The notes under the pieces: model-generated
Database searches by the model: none
What the model was told of the DNA's origin: nothing
What the model saw: only the letters and a program-made list of their open reading frames with translations
Source of the DNA: CADEED01 sp020442965
GTDB lineage: Bacteria > Pseudomonadota > Gammaproteobacteria > Steroidobacterales > Steroidobacteraceae
NCBI GenBank assembly: GCA_041395525.1
Contig: JAWLAH010000010.1
Span: forward strand, 27,949 to 91,948
Length of the DNA stretch: 64,000 nucleotides
Reading direction: 5' to 3'
Part shown: positions 61,751 through 64,000 of the stretch, piece after piece
Position numbering within the stretch: position 1 is the first letter of the stretch
Layout: each line of letters opens with the position of its first letter
Made by a program: the position numbers and the translations under genes

Positions 61751-62901
61751 AGCGTTTCGCGCACGCGTTCTTTGCGACCTTCCGAGCGATCGTCAACGAT
61801 CGCGTAGCGATGCTGACCTTGGTCGGCGCGGTGGTGCTGTATTCGTTCTTCTACCCGGCGGCGTATCGCCACCAAGTGGCCACGCTGTTGCCGTTGGTCG
61901 TAGTTGATCAGGATCGCAGCCCCTTGAGCCGGTCGTTGCTTCGCAAGCTCGATGCAGTGCGCGCTGTGCGCTTGGCCGGCGTGGTCGCTTCGATGGACGA
62001 GGCGCGCGGGGTGGTGGAGCGTGGCGAGGCCGAAGCGGTACTGCTGGTGCCTGCGGATTTCCAGCGCGACATCCTGCGCGGCGGGCAGGGCCGGCTGGCC
62101 TTGTTGGGCAATGGCACCTTGTTAGGTCGTGCAAGCGTTGCGATGCAGGGCGCTGCGCTGGCCATCACCGCTTTCGGCCACGACGCAGCGGTCAGCCAGG
62201 CTCAGTTTGTCGGCCTGCCCGCGCCAGCGCCGCTGCAGCTGATCGAGCGGCCGTTGTTCAATACCGCCGAAGGTTATGGCAGCAGCATCGTTCCCGGCGT
62301 CGCGGCATTGATCGCGCAGCAGACTTTGCTGATCGGCGTGGTGTTGGTGCTGGCGACCCGGCGGGAACGACTTGGACGACTGCGGTTTTCGCGGCCGGGG
62401 CTCTGCGGCATTGCTGCCGCCTTCGCGGTGATCGGGATGTTCAGCCTGCTCTATTTCAGCGGCTTCGTGTTCTGGTTCCAGGACTATCCGCGCGCCGGCA
62501 ACCTGGCCGGGTTGTTACTGGCAGGCGCGTTGTTCATTGCCTCGGTGGTCAGCTTCGCGCTGGCCTTCGGCAGCTTCTTTCGCACTCGCGAACGGGCCTT
62601 TCAGCTGATCACTGTCACATCGTTACCGCTGTTCTTTTTATCGAACCTGTCGTGGCCCGCAGAGGCCACACCTGAGTTGCTGGTGCGCATCGCCCAGATG
62701 CTGCCCAGCACGCCGGGGATCAATGCAATGGTCAAACTCAACCAGATGGGAGCGCGGTTGCCGGAAGTGTCGGCAGAACTTGCCAATCTGGCGATGCTGG
62801 CGCTGCTGTACGGCGCACTGGCGATGTGGCGCTACCGGCCGGCTCCGGACGGCGATGCTCGAAATGTCGATAGCCCGGCCGGTAGTGCGCCGGACTGGTG
62901 A
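61747..62901 (+). CDS. ABC-2 type transport permease
   Basis: Second permease of the same fold, 384 residues from ATG 61747, coupled to the first by ATGA. Layout matches: N-terminal helix (MLTLVGAVVLYSFFYP), periplasmic domain with PLVVVDQDRSPLSRSLLRKL, and C-terminal helices (LCGIAAAFAVIGMFSLLYFS, VTSLPLFFLSNLSWPAEATP). Two paralogous permeases probably form a heterodimer exporting with the adaptor and channel; the energising subunit is missing from this locus. Confidence 0.9.
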   Translation: MKRFAHAFFATFRAIVNDRVAMLTLVGAVVLYSFFYPAAYRHQVATLLPLVVVDQDRSPLSRSLLRKLDAVRAVRLAGVVASMDEARGVVERGEAEAVLLVPADFQRDILRGGQGRLALLGNGTLLGRASVAMQGAALAITAFGHDAAVSQAQFVGLPAPAPLQLIERPLFNTAEGYGSSIVPGVAALIAQQTLLIGVVLVLATRRERLGRLRFSRPGLCGIAAAFAVIGMFSLLYFSGFVFWFQDYPRAGNLAGLLLAGALFIASVVSFALAFGSFFRTRERAFQLITVTSLPLFFLSNLSWPAEATPELLVRIAQMLPSTPGINAMVKLNQMGARLPEVSAELANLAMLALLYGALAMWRYRPAPDGDARNVDSPAGSAPDW

Positions 62902-63011
62902 TGGTGAGGTGCGTAGTCGGGCAGCGCCGGCAGCTGCCAGCAGCGCAGCGCTGCGCTCACGATACAATTTGTTACTAACGTCTAACCATTGCCATAGGTC
63001 TCAGGAGAATG

Positions 63012-63128
63012 CATGAACACCAGTCAGAGCGCCACGGGATCGAGCTGGTGTTGACCATCCCCGTCGTGCTGTGGGCCGGATGGCCGTTCTTTGTTCGATG
63101 CGCACAGTCGACCCGCAACCTCAGTCCT
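63012..63128 (+). pseudogene. Fragment of copper-translocating P-type ATPase
   Basis: About 38 codons read HGIELVLTIPVVLWAGWPFF followed by VRCAQSTRNLS. This is the transmembrane segment of CopA-type P1B ATPases (relatives read LLLATPVVLWAGWPFFVRG). No cation site, phosphorylation aspartate motif or ATP-binding domain follows in any frame before the SYLF gene. An ATG at 63012 with an AGGAG upstream suggests it may still be translated as a short peptide, but it is best seen as a remnant. Confidence 0.6.
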
Positions 63129-63161
63129 AACAGGTCGTGCGCAGGGGTTAGACCTCGCCTC

Positions 63162-63746
63162 TCAAAGCGACAGCTCGGTAACCTTCATGCCCTGCACCGA
63201 CGCGCCGACTTCCAGTCCGGCGTTGGCAAGCACGAACGCCACTACGGGTGCGCGCATCGAGGCAGTGTCAACACTGCCGTTAGCACCGATGTTGGCGACC
63301 GCCACCGTCGCATCGACGCCGGCCGTCCAGCCCTTGCTGTTGCGGAACTTGTCGAGCGCTTCGGTCGTCGTGAACATATAAATGACGGCCTTCGACTGTG
63401 CACCGACTTGCCAGCCCACGGAGCCGACGGCGATGCTGTAGTAGCGTCGTGCGCTGTCGCTTGCACGCAAGGAGCCGCGCCCATACTCGGCCCCGACGAC
63501 GAAGCTGCCGCCCACCACCGCAGGGAACACCAGGATGCCCTTGGCCGCAGCACCGATCGCGCGCGCGCCCGGCACTTGGCTGTAGAGCCTGGGCAGAGTG
63601 GCGTCGATCTGTGCATCGATGCTCGCCTTAGTCGAAGCGACGCCCGTACGGCCAGCCGGGGAAGTCGTGGTGCAGCCGGCGAGGACCAGGCTGCACAGCA
63701 CGAGCACCGAGGCCATCGTCACGGGACGAAACGCGAGGGAAGTCAT
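63162..63746 (-). CDS. SYLF/YSC84-domain lipoprotein
   Basis: Lipid-binding SYLF domain protein, 194 residues, starting MTSLAFRPVTMASVLVLCSL with lipobox LVLAGC. The domain shows AKGILVFPAVVGGSFVVGAE, SARRYYSIAVGSVGWQVGAQ, KAVIYMFTTTEALDKFRNSK and a C-terminal GLEVGASVQGMKVTELSL. Bacterial members are periplasmic or outer-membrane-anchored and of unclear function. The start ATG is at 63744-63746. Confidence 0.92.
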   Translation of the reverse strand: MTSLAFRPVTMASVLVLCSLVLAGCTTTSPAGRTGVASTKASIDAQIDATLPRLYSQVPGARAIGAAAKGILVFPAVVGGSFVVGAEYGRGSLRASDSARRYYSIAVGSVGWQVGAQSKAVIYMFTTTEALDKFRNSKGWTAGVDATVAVANIGANGSVDTASMRAPVVAFVLANAGLEVGASVQGMKVTELSL

Positions 63747-63829
63747 GTTGTGATTCTCCTTTGCAAGCGATTGGCGCGCCGGCTTACGACCGGTGCAACT
63801 CGTCGGGCTGCGACGCCAAATCGAACTGG

Positions 63830-64000
63830 TCACTTCGTTCCCGGCGTCAGTCGCAGCAGTTCGCCATCGTCGCCATCGGTGAGCAGGAGCACCGCGCCGT
63901 CGGGCGCCTGGATGACATCGCGGATGCGCCGCTTCATGTCGATGCGCTCCTCTGCAGTCACCTTGCCGTTCTTGAGTGTCAGTCGGGTGACTGCCTGACC
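63830..64000 (-). CDS. PQQ-dependent sugar dehydrogenase, C-terminal part
   Basis: Only the last 56 codons are in the window; the gene runs off the right edge. The end reads TLKNGKVTAEERI, then RIRDVIQAPDGAVLLLTDGD and LLRLTPGTK, the C-terminal propeller blade of soluble aldose sugar dehydrogenases (YliI type). The stop is TGA at 63830-63832. Product identity rests on this one blade. Confidence 0.75.
   Translation of the reverse strand, partial: GQAVTRLTLKNGKVTAEERIDMKRRIRDVIQAPDGAVLLLTDGDDGELLRLTPGTK

Noticed and set aside
1..64000. CRISPR arrays or prophage
   Set aside because: No evenly spaced repeats and no phage structural genes were seen anywhere in the window.

Overview
The window is high-GC gammaproteobacterial chromosome. 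The gene orders nuoA-L / tRNA-Leu / secG / tpiA / glmM / folP / ftsH / yhbY, dapB / carAB / greA, and hrcA / grpE / dnaK / dnaJ / nadK / recN / fur / bamE / rnfH / ratA / smpB / ssrA are typical of Gammaproteobacteria. The presence of hrcA beside a candidate sigma-32-type promoter suggests a lineage near the Xanthomonadales, Nevskiales or Steroidobacteraceae. That placement is inference from synteny and remembered protein families; no search was run.

Positions 1-16025 form one long minus-strand block: most of the complex I operon (nuoL is cut by the left edge), tRNA-Leu(GAG), protein export (secG), glycolysis (tpiA), cell-wall precursor (glmM), folate (folP) and the FtsH protease. Divergent from it are yhbY and a CHASE4-PAS-GGDEF-EAL cyclic-di-GMP protein. 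Positions 19463-25546 hold greA, carB, carA and dapB on the minus strand, with a structured 359-base leader before carA. Positions 25562-28731 hold the glycerol genes glpD (minus) and glpK (plus). Positions 29708-34672 hold the heat-shock cluster, followed by nadK, recN, fur, bamE, rnfH, ratA, smpB and tmRNA.

The accessory part begins at the 3' end of tmRNA (40192). A small island with an AlpA-like regulator and a self-inhibited Fic protein is followed by imperfect copies of the tmRNA 3' end. Next come an MDR-family oxidoreductase, two pirins around a DUF5996-like gene, an MliC-like lipoprotein whose start codon reads ATC, a 1234-residue CheB-CheR-PAS-histidine kinase-receiver fusion, an HPF-like protein and a MarC-type membrane protein.

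Positions 52848-58600 are dense in frameshifts: a cytochrome c'-like gene, an MFS permease, a methyltransferase split by an IS3-family element, a glutathionyl-hydroquinone reductase and the start of an outer-membrane efflux gene. The end of the window has an intact efflux operon (outer-membrane factor, HlyD-type adaptor, two ABC-2 permeases, no ATPase), a copper-ATPase remnant, a SYLF lipoprotein and the 3' end of a PQQ-dependent sugar dehydrogenase.

Many frameshifts lie at homopolymers or GC dinucleotide runs and keep family-conserved protein on both sides. This includes carB, glpD and glpK, where inactivation would be costly. Sequencing or assembly indels are therefore a serious alternative to real pseudogenes. 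No CRISPR array or intact prophage was seen.
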